A DNA stretch of 64,000 nt, from contig CANQRU010000009.1 of NCBI GenBank assembly GCA_947626395.1, forward strand, positions 1-64,000, given 5' to 3'. Source of the DNA: an uncultured Lachnospiraceae bacterium. GTDB lineage: Bacteria > Bacillota > Clostridia > Lachnospirales > Lachnospiraceae. This document shows positions 55,301-63,252 of this stretch, piece after piece. The notes below the pieces were generated by a model that worked only from the letters and a program-made list of their open reading frames with translations, did no database searches and was not told the DNA's origin. The translations under genes were made by a program, and so were the position numbers. How positions within the stretch are numbered: position 1 is the first letter of the stretch; each line of letters opens with the position of its first letter.

Positions 55301-55571
55301 TCATTACCAGAAGATCCTGAAACTGTTCCGCAAATACCTTCCAGGCCGGTTTGCGGCCGGATTCCCGCAGGCGGTTCTCGCCGTACTGTGACTGACGCTT
55401 CCGAACCTGCCCGCCGGTAAGGCCTTGCGCAAGATAACCTGCGCGTCCGCCGGTCCGGTCTCCATGCGCCAGTGTACGGCCATTCGAACTGCGTATGTCC
55501 GATTCCCCAGCCTCATCTATTTCTAAGCCTTCAAGCACCTCTTCCACCGTACAGCGATACCATTCCCTCAT
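52377..55571 (-). CDS. P-type ATPase, Ca2+-type (P2A/P2B)
   Basis: 1,064 residues from ATG 55571 ([16 protein letters not shown], with GAGG 8 nt upstream); upstream ATGs at 55601 and 55688 have weaker sites and remain possible. Cation ATPase N-domain, then actuator [11 protein letters not shown], membrane motif [13 protein letters not shown], phosphorylation site [13 protein letters not shown], and hinge [21 protein letters not shown]; ten membrane segments expected. It pumps Ca2+ (or Mn2+) out of the cell. Three low-complexity inserts are unusual: after the N-domain ([18 protein letters not shown]), in the nucleotide domain ([18 protein letters not shown]) and [15 protein letters not shown]. 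Confidence 0.88.
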   Translation of the reverse strand: [1064 protein letters not shown]

Positions 55572-55759
55572 CCCGGCCGCCTCTGTTTTCTCTCCCTTCA
55601 TATCTATGCCTGGAATGGCAAAGTCAGAAATGCGTTTGACACGAAATTCCGGCCGGCACTTGTATTTCACCTCAAAATATGCTATCATAGCCTGCGTACC
55701 GTAACTGCGGAAGAACCGAAATTTATCTGCTGCTTCCGTATTTCCGCGGTTCCGGAACC

Positions 55760-55805
55760 GGTGAGTTCGAGACCTTCCTCACCTAAAACAAAACTAAAGG
55801 AGAAT
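55760..55805 (+). promoter_or_regulatory. preQ1-I riboswitch-like leader of queT
   Basis: Stem GGTGAG/CTCACC (55760-55765 and 55778-55783) closes the 12-nt loop TTCGAGACCTTC; the A-rich tail AAAACAAAACTAAAGGAG follows, containing the Shine-Dalgarno AAAGGAG. This matches the preQ1-I pattern (stem, UUCnAG loop start, AAAnAACUAA tail) and the loop CCUU could pair with AAGG to hide the ribosome binding site. It precedes a queuosine-precursor transporter, the expected target. Confidence 0.8.
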
Positions 55806-55810
55806 GTACC

Positions 55811-56314
55811 ATGAAAAATCAAACAAATGGGGCTGTGTACTACATGGCCGAGGCGGCGATGATCGCCGCCATCTATGTCGCGCTGACGGGACTTGTGGCG
55901 CCGTTCGCCTTCGGGCCGGTGCAGTTCCGCGTGTCGGAGGCGCTCTGCGTCCTTCCCTATTTCACGGCGGCGGCGGTGCCGGGCGTTTCCATCGGCTGCC
56001 TGCTGTCCAATCTGCTTTTCGGCGCGGCGATGCCGGACGTGATCTTCGGGACGCTGGCGACCCTCATCGGAGCGGTGGTCTCCTACAGGATCCGTGGGCA
56101 TAAGTGGCTGGTCTGCGTGCCGCCGATCCTGTCGAATACGATCATCATTCCCTGGGTGCTGCGGTACGCCTACGGCTCCACGGATCTGATCCCCGTGATA
56201 ATGGTCACGGTTGGCATCGGCGAGGTTCTGGCTATCGGCGTGATCGGGAATCTGCTGCTGGCGGCGCTCGATAAGTACCGCGGGATCATTTTCCGGAGAC
56301 AGCCCGTGCAATAG
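55811..56314 (+). CDS. queT: QueT-family transporter (ECF S component for queuosine precursor)
   Basis: 167 residues, about five membrane helices. Family features: AAMIAAIYVALTGLVAPFAFGPVQFRVSEALCVLPYFT and PGVSIGCLLSNLLFGAAMPDVIFGTLATLIG. S components bind a vitamin-like ligand and pair with the shared EcfAAT module encoded elsewhere. The preQ1-type leader in front ties the ligand to queuosine precursors and would shut off translation when preQ1 is abundant. AAAGGAG lies 9 nt before the ATG. Confidence 0.9.
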   Translation: MKNQTNGAVYYMAEAAMIAAIYVALTGLVAPFAFGPVQFRVSEALCVLPYFTAAAVPGVSIGCLLSNLLFGAAMPDVIFGTLATLIGAVVSYRIRGHKWLVCVPPILSNTIIIPWVLRYAYGSTDLIPVIMVTVGIGEVLAIGVIGNLLLAALDKYRGIIFRRQPVQ

Positions 56315-56352
56315 TCCATTTTATATTATTTCCTGCATCGAAATCAAATCCC

Positions 56353-58494
56353 ATGAAGATACTGTTAGCTGCAGTCAACGCAAAATATATCCATTCCAAT
56401 CTGGCTGTACGGAGTCTGAAAATGTATGCGGAGCGGGCCGTCGCGGCTGATATGAAAACTGCTGCGGGCGGCGCAACCCTGCCCCACATCGATATCGCCG
56501 AGTACACCATCAACCAGCCGCTCGATCAGATCCTGCGGGACATCTACGCCCGCCGTCCGGATATGGTCTGTTTTTCATGCTATATCTGGAATATTAGGTA
56601 TGTACAGACGCTGGTGCGGGAACTGAAAAAGGTGCTGCCGCAGACCGCCGTCTGGCTGGGCGGACCGGAAGTATCCTACGACGCGGCGGAAGTGCTGCGG
56701 GAGCTGCCGGAAGTGTCAGGCGTGATGAAGGGCGAAGGGGAAGAAACATTCGCGGAGTTAATGAAAGCCGGTATAGCACTGAGGCAATGCGTCCGAACTT
56801 CTGTTGACAAGGCATCCGAAGTCCCTGCTGCTGAACCCGATACTGCCAATTCTGACTGCAAAGAGTACGCCGGTATTTGTTGTAGGGAAGCATATGGCAA
56901 ACCGACGCCTATCTCTAATACAGGCACCGTCGGTTCATCTGCCGCTGCCGGCATTGATCCGGACGGCGTTTGCTGCACAAGCACCGCTTATGCTCTCCGT
57001 GACCGGCTTCTGGCGGCAATTCCCGGAATCACCTGGCGTGCTTCCTGCCAAATCATTGAAAACCCCTGGCGGCCCGCCATGGACATGAACCTTCTTCCTT
57101 TCGTTTACGACGGCACGGAAGATCTGTCCCACCGGATCATCTACTACGAGAGCAGCCGCGGGTGTCCATTTTCCTGCAGCTACTGCCTGTCCTCCGTCGA
57201 CAAGCAGCTGCGCTTCCGCGATATGGAAATGGTAAAGCGGGAGCTGCTCTTCTTCCTCGGCCGCCGCGTTCCTCAGGTGAAATTCGTGGACCGCACCTTC
57301 AACTGCGACCACCGCCGCGCCATGGAGATCTGGCAGTTTCTGGCCGACAATGACAACGGCGTTACGAATTTCCATTTCGAGATCGCCGCAGACCTGCTGA
57401 CACCGGAAGAGATCGCTCTGATCGGTTCCATGCGGCCCGGCCTGATCCAGCTGGAGATCGGCGTCCAGTCCACAAATCCGGATACGATCCGCGAGATCCG
57501 GCGAACCATGGATCTCGCCCGACTGTCCGCCAACGTCCGCGCGGTCGCCGCGGCCGGCAATGTCCATCAGCATCTGGACCTGATCGCCGGATTGCCGTAC
57601 GAGGACCTGAACAGTTTCCGGCGTTCCTTCGACGACGTATACGCCCTGCATCCCCAGCAGCTGCAGCTGGGATTTCTGAAGGTACTGAAAGGTTCCTACA
57701 TGGACGAACGGCGCGATGCCTACGGTCTGATCTGCGGAAGCAACCCTCCCTATGAAGTTCTGTCCACCAGATGGCTCTCCTTCGACGATGTCATTCTCTT
57801 AAAAGGCGTCGAGGAGATGGTGGAAATGTACTATAACAGCGGGCAGTTCTCTCATACGATCGCAGTGCTGGAGCATGAATTTGCCTCCGCGTTCGTGATG
57901 TATCAGAAGTTGGCGGAATATCATCAGAAACACGTCCCCGCGGGCGTCAGTCAGGCACGGGCAGCGAGGTATGAACTGTTGCTGGGATTTATCAAAGAAA
58001 TCTTTTCTGCGGACAACATTCAGCTAATTAAACGAGCTGATAATTTCAGGCAGCGCAGACTGGCTGACAATGCTCAACAGGATGCAAGGCAAGCGGACAA
58101 TCTGCATCAAGACACGCAAACTGACATCCCTCAAGATGACCCGCCGAACAACAATCTGCCAAATGAACGGACAGCCGTCTTCCGCGAACTTCTGACCTAC
58201 GACTACTATCTCCGCGAGAACGCGAAAAGCCGCCCCGCCTTCGCCGGCGAGCAGCTGCCGGATAAGGAGACCGTCCGCCTGTTCTACGAAAAGGAAGCCG
58301 CGCAGCATCATTTTCTGCCCGGCCATGCCGGTTACGACAAGAACCAGCTGCGCCGGATGACCCACCTGGAGACATTCCCGCACCTGGGCCAAACGGTTCT
58401 GTTTGATTATGAACACCGCGACCCGCTGACCGGCGACGCCGGAGCGTTTATAGTGAAAACATCTGCTGCCATACTTACTGCCGCGCACCCTTAA
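56353..58494 (+). CDS. B12-binding-domain radical SAM protein (DUF4080-type)
   Basis: 713 residues. N-terminal cobalamin-binding Rossmann-like domain (ILLAAVNAKYIHSNLAVRSL, CFSCYIWNIRYVQTLVREL, WLGGPEVSYDA); radical SAM core with CPFSCSYCLSS (CxxxCxxC) and IQLEIGVQSTNPDTIREI, HLDLIAGLPYEDL; C-terminal DUF4080-like region YDYYLRENAKSRPAF. The reaction is unknown for this family. Two inserts are odd: about 65 residues after FAELMKAG (Ser/Ala/Cys-rich) and a Gln/Asn/Asp-rich stretch near 565-610 (NAQQDARQADNLHQDTQTD). No good ribosome binding site is seen before ATG 56353. Confidence 0.85.
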   Translation: MKILLAAVNAKYIHSNLAVRSLKMYAERAVAADMKTAAGGATLPHIDIAEYTINQPLDQILRDIYARRPDMVCFSCYIWNIRYVQTLVRELKKVLPQTAVWLGGPEVSYDAAEVLRELPEVSGVMKGEGEETFAELMKAGIALRQCVRTSVDKASEVPAAEPDTANSDCKEYAGICCREAYGKPTPISNTGTVGSSAAAGIDPDGVCCTSTAYALRDRLLAAIPGITWRASCQIIENPWRPAMDMNLLPFVYDGTEDLSHRIIYYESSRGCPFSCSYCLSSVDKQLRFRDMEMVKRELLFFLGRRVPQVKFVDRTFNCDHRRAMEIWQFLADNDNGVTNFHFEIAADLLTPEEIALIGSMRPGLIQLEIGVQSTNPDTIREIRRTMDLARLSANVRAVAAAGNVHQHLDLIAGLPYEDLNSFRRSFDDVYALHPQQLQLGFLKVLKGSYMDERRDAYGLICGSNPPYEVLSTRWLSFDDVILLKGVEEMVEMYYNSGQFSHTIAVLEHEFASAFVMYQKLAEYHQKHVPAGVSQARAARYELLLGFIKEIFSADNIQLIKRADNFRQRRLADNAQQDARQADNLHQDTQTDIPQDDPPNNNLPNERTAVFRELLTYDYYLRENAKSRPAFAGEQLPDKETVRLFYEKEAAQHHFLPGHAGYDKNQLRRMTHLETFPHLGQTVLFDYEHRDPLTGDAGAFIVKTSAAILTAAHP

Positions 58495-58529
58495 ACAACA
58501 TCTCACCTTTTCACGAAAGGAGACCTCCC

Positions 58530-59009
58530 ATGGAAAAGATCACCAGCTTCACCATCAACCACTTAAAGCTTCTCCCCGGCATCTACGTATCCCGCAGGGA
58601 CAAAGCCGGAGACGCCACTGTCACCACCTTCGACATCCGCATGACGCGGCCCAATTACGAGCCGGTCATGAACACGGCGGAAGTCCACACCATCGAGCAT
58701 CTGGGCGCCACCTTCCTGCGGAATGAGCCGGACTGGAAGGACAAAGTCCTCTATTTCGGCCCCATGGGCTGCCGCACCGGCTTCTATCTGCTGCTGGCCG
58801 GCGACTATGAATCGAAGGATATCGTGACGCTCATCGAGGAAATGTTCCTCTTCATCAGCGGTTACGAGGGACCGGTTCCCGGCGCGGCCGCCCGCGACTG
58901 CGGCAATTATCTGGATATGAACCTGCCGATGGCTCAGTACTATGCAAAAAAATTCCTCCGCGAGGTCATGGACGACCTCACAGAGGAACGATTGAATTAT
59001 CCGGAGTGA
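58530..59009 (+). CDS. luxS: S-ribosylhomocysteine lyase LuxS
   Basis: 159 residues, normal length. It cleaves S-ribosylhomocysteine to homocysteine and DPD, the precursor of autoinducer-2. The iron site is visible: HTIEHLGATF (HxxEH) and the Cys in RDCGNYLDMN; the catalytic Cys lies in GPMGCRTGFY. GAAAGGAG precedes ATG 58530, 35 bp after the radical SAM gene, so the two may be co-transcribed. Confidence 0.96.
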   Translation: MEKITSFTINHLKLLPGIYVSRRDKAGDATVTTFDIRMTRPNYEPVMNTAEVHTIEHLGATFLRNEPDWKDKVLYFGPMGCRTGFYLLLAGDYESKDIVTLIEEMFLFISGYEGPVPGAAARDCGNYLDMNLPMAQYYAKKFLREVMDDLTEERLNYPE

Positions 59010-59084
59010 ATTTCCACTCCAAGCGACCGATAGCTAACGCTCTTTTATATTTCACACGCTCCGTTCTCAGCTTGCCTGACTTCC

Positions 59085-59735
59085 CTACGCGCCTGCGGCC
59101 GCAGTTTCCGTCTGTGTCCCGCCGGCGCCGGTCTCTGAGGGCTTGCCATCCTCGTCTATGTAGATCCATTTGATCTTATATTCCTTATCGACTACATCGC
59201 CGATATTATTTACATAATCCTCCAGAAGCGTCTGGGCGCGCTGCTGCGCTTTGGTAAGAAGCGCCTTGTCGTTTGCGGCGGCTTCCTCCAGCTTCTTCTG
59301 AGCCTCGGCGAACGCGGCTTGCTCATCCTCCGCCGTGATATCAGCCGATTTCTTGTCTACGATGTACGAATCCTCCGTAAGGGAAGAAGAATCCACCTTG
59401 CAGCTGAGCACCTTCGCCTCCGGCAGCGTGATCGTGATCTCATCGCCGTCCGACTCGATCTTCAGCGCCGACACGTCGATGCCGAACCGCACGATGCCGC
59501 TATACTCGATCCAGAAATGCTTATCTTTCTTCAAAAACCAAAAGCCCGCCGCGTCCTCTTCCTTATATTTCGCCACATTATGGTAATAGCAGTCCATCAC
59601 AGCCAGCTCGCAGATAGCCTTCATCTGGGCCTCCTGCGGCTCGATGGAGATCTGCGCCGGTTCTTCCGTCTTCCCGCAGGCCGCGCAAAGGAGCATCATG
59701 GAAAATGCCAGTAATAACGCCGTAATCCGCTTCAT
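59085..59735 (-). CDS. DUF4230 lipoprotein
   Basis: 216 residues from ATG 59735, 7 nt after AAGGAGG; the ORF-track GTG is 1 nt from that site and unlikely. Lipobox LLCAAC near residue 20. The DUF4230 domain covers about 35-190: ELAVMDCYYHNVAKYKEED, FWIEYSGIVRFGIDVSALKIE, ITITLPEAKVLSCKVDSSSL. These domains are found in exported proteins of unknown function. It follows a paralogue by 14 bp, so the two act together. Confidence 0.85.
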   Translation of the reverse strand: MKRITALLLAFSMMLLCAACGKTEEPAQISIEPQEAQMKAICELAVMDCYYHNVAKYKEEDAAGFWFLKKDKHFWIEYSGIVRFGIDVSALKIESDGDEITITLPEAKVLSCKVDSSSLTEDSYIVDKKSADITAEDEQAAFAEAQKKLEEAAANDKALLTKAQQRAQTLLEDYVNNIGDVVDKEYKIKWIYIDEDGKPSETGAGGTQTETAAAGA

Positions 59736-59749
59736 TTCCACGCCTCCTT

Positions 59750-60364
59750 CTACTCGATCTCAATGGTATAGCCCAGCGGCTCGACCACAGGGCGCACCAG
59801 CGCCGTAACGATATTCTCCGCGTTCTGCTCCGCCAGCTCGAAGATCGCCTCCTGGCCGGCGCTCTCGTTCTTCACGTCCTCCTCGCAGGCCTTGTACGCC
59901 TCCTGGGACACGGACACAGCGTTCGCCTTATCATTTAAGAAAATGTAATCCAGCGACGCGATGTCCACCACGACATCCGTGATGTCCACCTCCGGGATCG
60001 TCAGCCGGATGATCTTCTCCTCGTCGTCCTTGTCGATCCCGATCTTACCGAAATCGATCCCCACATCGACACGCGCCTCGTAGGATACGTAATAATCCGT
60101 TTTCTCCGGCTTCTCCTCGTTCATCACCTGAGCGACTCCGTTATAGACCGCCGTGAACGTGGACAGCTCGCTGACATTGATGATCTCCTTCAGCTGCGAC
60201 TCCGTGACGATATGCGGCTGACTTTTTCTATTCTCCGAGTTTTCCTGCCAAAGATAGATCATGATCCCCGCCGCAGCAACAACGATTAAGAGAACAATGA
60301 TTATCCATATAAATCGTCCCCTATGCTTTTTGCCCGATTTCTTCCTGCTGTTTTTCTTCTCCAT
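59750..60364 (-). CDS. DUF4230 protein with N-terminal membrane anchor
   Basis: 204 residues, GAGAAGGAG before ATG 60364. A Lys/Arg-rich start (KKNSRKKSGKKHRGRF) precedes one membrane helix WIIIVLLIVVAAAGIMIYLW; the DUF4230 domain is outside: ELSTFTAVYNGVAQVMNEEK, YEARVDVGIDFGKIGIDKDD, IRLTIPEVDITDVVVDIASL. It shares the pattern of the next gene (sequence about GI/DxS, IxLPE) and was probably duplicated from it. Function unknown. Confidence 0.83.
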   Translation of the reverse strand: MEKKNSRKKSGKKHRGRFIWIIIVLLIVVAAAGIMIYLWQENSENRKSQPHIVTESQLKEIINVSELSTFTAVYNGVAQVMNEEKPEKTDYYVSYEARVDVGIDFGKIGIDKDDEEKIIRLTIPEVDITDVVVDIASLDYIFLNDKANAVSVSQEAYKACEEDVKNESAGQEAIFELAEQNAENIVTALVRPVVEPLGYTIEIE

Positions 60365-60535
60365 AGGCCCGTTCTCCTTCTCTCCAGCCAGCTTATCCTG
60401 CCGTAATCACACATTATCCGCTTACTGTCTGCCGCGGACTGCCGCAGCCTTCCGCGGGCTGCTGCTTCCATTATGCGGTAAAATGTTCCAAAATTCAACT
60501 GTTTCCTGGAAAATAATAGAGATGTTCCGAAAATA

Positions 60536-60564
60536 CGGGCAGAGCGTCACTGGCGCCCTGCCCG
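60536..60564 (-). terminator. Intrinsic terminator, minus strand
   Basis: Stem CGGGCAGnGCG/CGCnCTGCCCG followed on the minus strand by TATTTTC. Confidence 0.75.
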
Positions 60565-60578
60565 CATGAAAATAACGC

Positions 60579-60624
60579 AGAAAGACCACCGACAGAAATT
60601 TGCACTCCCGCCGGCGGCCTTTCT
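60579..60624 (-). terminator. Second hairpin terminator, minus strand
   Basis: 15-bp stem (AGAAAGGCCGCCGGC with G-U pairs) and a 16-base loop, followed by GCGTTATTTTC. Tandem with the hairpin at 60536-60564 downstream of the glutamine synthetase gene. Confidence 0.65.
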
Positions 60625-60789
60625 ATTTTATCACTCCCCCACTGGATGAACAGTGGCTTCGGTGCGCCTCAGGGGTCATTGTCCCCCCGAACAACGTCCC
60701 CTGAAGAGTTATGACACGGTTCACCCGCCTGTCACAGATCCGTGCGTTTCTCCCTTCCAGACGCCCGGATATCCGGCAGCGTGACCTCA

Positions 60790-62907
60790 TTACACCTCGA
60801 AGATCAGATCGCCGTAACTCGGGAACGGCCACAGTTCCTTATCCACGATCATCTCCAGCTTATCCGCCGGCGCGCGCAAGGCCGCCATAGCCGGAACTAC
60901 CTTCTCGTGGTAAGCGTGGGCGCAGGCGCAGGCGTCGGAGATCGCCAGGCTCGCCTCGGTAATCGACTGCAGATCGGACAGCGCCACTTTCATCTCGCTC
61001 AGCAGATCGGAGGTCTCGTTCAGAAGCTCGGTCTGGACGCTTACATCCGCATCCGGGCAGGCCGATTTCACCTTGTTGATGGAATCCGCCAGCGCGGCCG
61101 TATAGCGGATCACCGCCGGGATAATCTGCTTGCCGGCCATGTCGATCATGGTGCGGGCCTCGATGTTGATGGCCTTGGCGTAGGCCTCGTATTCTACCTC
61201 CACGCGGGACTCCAGTTCCGCCCTCGTGAACACGCCGAAGGTCTCGTACAGCTTCACGGCCTTGTCGGTAATCAGGCTGGGGATCGCGTCCACCATGGAA
61301 CGGATGTTGGGCAGGCCGCGCTTCTCGGCCTCCGCGATCCACTCGTCGGAGTAACCGTTTCCGTTGAAAATGATCCGCTGATGGTCGGACAGCAGCTTCT
61401 TGATCATATCATGGACGGCCATATCAAAATCTTCCGCCTTCTCCAGCTCGTCGGCCGCCTCCTTGAACGCCTCGGCCACGATGGTGTTCAGCACCACGTT
61501 GGCGGGAGCGATGGAATCAGAGGAGCCCACCATACGGAACTCGAATTTATTGCCGGTGAACGCGAACGGCGACGTGCGGTTGCGGTCGGTAGCGTCCTTA
61601 TCCAGATCCGGCAGCGTAGCGACGCCGGTAGACAGCTTGCCGCCGCTCTTGGAATGGGTGGCCGCACCATTGTTGCACAACTGATTGATCACATCCTCCA
61701 GCTGCTCGCCCACGAAGATGGAAATAATTGCGGGCGGGGCCTCGTTGGCGCCCAGACGATGGTCGTTGCCCACGTCGGAGGCCGCCTCGCGCAGCAGATC
61801 CGCGTGGGTGTCGATGGCCTTCATGATGCAGCCCAGCACCAGCAGGAACTGGATGTTCTCATGCGGCGTGTCGCCGGGGTTCAGCATGTTGATGCCGTCG
61901 TTGGTGGTCAGGGACCAGTTGTTGTGCTTGCCGGATCCGTTGACGCCGGCGAAGGGCTTCTCGTGAAGCAGGCAGGTCAGGCCGTGGCGGCCGGCCACCT
62001 TCTTAAGCGTCTCCATGACGATCTGGTTATGGTCCACAGCCAGGTTGGCCTGATCGTAGATCGGGGCCAGCTCGTGCTGCGCCGGAGCCACCTCATTGTG
62101 CTGGGTCTTGGCGGTGACGCCCAGCTTCCACAGCTCCTGATTGACTTCGTTCATATAGGAACCGATCCGCTCACGGATCGCTCCGAAGTAATGATCCTCC
62201 AGTTCCTGGCCCTTGGGCGGCATCGCGCCGAACAGGGTCCGGCCGGCGTAGATCAGGTCTTTTCTCTGCAGATATTTGGCGCGGTCCACGATGAAATACT
62301 CCTGCTCCGGGCCGACGCTCGGTACCACACGCTTGGAGGTGGTGTTGCCGAACAGTTTAAGGATACGCAGCGCCTGGGTATCGATAGCCTGCATCGAACG
62401 CAGGAGCGGCGTCTTCTGATCCAGGGCCTCGCCCTTGTAGGAGCAGAAGGCGGTGGGGATGCACAGCGTCACGCCGGCCGCGTCCTCACGCAGGAACGCC
62501 GGCGAGGTGCAGTCCCAGGCCGTATAGCCTCTGGCCTCGAAGGTGGCGCGCAGGCCGCCTGACGGGAAGGAAGAAGCGTCCGGCTCGCCCTTAATGAGCT
62601 CCTTGCCGGAGAATTCCATGATCACCTTGCCCTCCGCGTCGGGAGCGGAGATAAAGGAGTCGTGCTTCTCCGCCGTGGTTCCGGTCAGCGGCTGGAACCA
62701 GTGGGTGTAATGGGTCGCGCCCCGCTCGATCGCCCAGTCCTTCATGGCGTGGGCCACCACATCCGCGATGGACGGATCCAGTTCCGTGCCGTCCTCGATC
62801 GTCCTCTTCAGCTTCTTAAAGACGCTCTTGGGAAGACGTTCCTTCATGACGGTCTCATTGAACACGTTCTTACCGAAGATCTCTGCAACATTTACTACTT
62901 CGCTCAT
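60790..62907 (-). CDS. glnN: Glutamine synthetase type III
   Basis: 705 residues from ATG 62907 ([24 protein letters not shown] upstream). Length of about 700 and the GSIII N-terminal domain ([36 protein letters not shown]) mark type III, a dodecamer distinct from GlnA. Catalytic segments: [14 protein letters not shown] (metal Glu), [37 protein letters not shown] and [17 protein letters not shown]. It makes glutamine from glutamate, ammonia and ATP. A leader of about 180 nt with a hairpin follows its promoter. Confidence 0.95.
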   Translation of the reverse strand: MSEVVNVAEIFGKNVFNETVMKERLPKSVFKKLKRTIEDGTELDPSIADVVAHAMKDWAIERGATHYTHWFQPLTGTTAEKHDSFISAPDAEGKVIMEFSGKELIKGEPDASSFPSGGLRATFEARGYTAWDCTSPAFLREDAAGVTLCIPTAFCSYKGEALDQKTPLLRSMQAIDTQALRILKLFGNTTSKRVVPSVGPEQEYFIVDRAKYLQRKDLIYAGRTLFGAMPPKGQELEDHYFGAIRERIGSYMNEVNQELWKLGVTAKTQHNEVAPAQHELAPIYDQANLAVDHNQIVMETLKKVAGRHGLTCLLHEKPFAGVNGSGKHNNWSLTTNDGINMLNPGDTPHENIQFLLVLGCIMKAIDTHADLLREAASDVGNDHRLGANEAPPAIISIFVGEQLEDVINQLCNNGAATHSKSGGKLSTGVATLPDLDKDATDRNRTSPFAFTGNKFEFRMVGSSDSIAPANVVLNTIVAEAFKEAADELEKAEDFDMAVHDMIKKLLSDHQRIIFNGNGYSDEWIAEAEKRGLPNIRSMVDAIPSLITDKAVKLYETFGVFTRAELESRVEVEYEAYAKAINIEARTMIDMAGKQIIPAVIRYTAALADSINKVKSACPDADVSVQTELLNETSDLLSEMKVALSDLQSITEASLAISDACACAHAYHEKVVPAMAALRAPADKLEMIVDKELWPFPSYGDLIFEV

Positions 62908-63044
62908 AGATTTTCCATCCTCTCCTTTTCCGCTCCGCCTGGCGGCAGCCGCTTTCATAAGCGCTTTCCGGCTTCACGAAGCGATGATTTTGAATCTCCT
63001 GCCCCATGGAACGCATCTCCGACATCTCCCCCAGGACAAAAGAA

Positions 63045-63073
63045 GGCGTCCTCCCCATCACAGGGAGAACGCC
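63045..63073 (-). promoter_or_regulatory. Hairpin in the glutamine synthetase leader
   Basis: Stem GGCGT-x-CTCCC/GGGAG-x-ACGCC with a 7-base loop; on the minus strand followed by TTCTTTTGTCC, so it could work as an attenuator or be a weak terminator. The loop does not fit the six-base ANTAR hairpin pattern. Confidence 0.45.
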
Positions 63074-63091
63074 GTCGTTCTTCACTTCAAT

Positions 63092-63120
63092 AAGATACTC
63101 CCTTTTTGGGGAAAATGCAA
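63092..63120 (-). promoter_or_regulatory. Candidate promoter of glutamine synthetase
   Basis: Minus strand TTGCAT (63115-63120), 17-bp spacer, TATCTT (63092-63097). A start near 63085 leaves about 180 nt of leader. The rest of the gap 62908-63252 holds CATCAGA/TCTGATG and GGGCGGC/GCCGCC hairpins just after fba, likely its 3' end. Confidence 0.65.
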
Positions 63121-63252
63121 GCACTTTTTTAATAAAAGTTTTTGCGTAAGAGTTTTGCTTTCACATCAGACAAATATCTGATGCTTTCCCGGCGGCCCAA
63201 CGCCGCCCGACAGAGGAGTCATCCGTACTTATCCGAATCGGTTCAGACAATC

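Larger units (their letters stand above)
60365..60789. other. Gene-free interval with glutamine synthetase terminators
   Basis: No gene supported. Two terminator-like hairpins lie in the left half; the right half (60640-60780) carries CCCACTGGATGAACAGTGG and CAGGGG...CCCCTG small inverted repeats and is probably the 3' untranslated region of the glutamine synthetase gene. The DUF4230 promoter should lie near 60370-60530. Confidence 0.5.
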
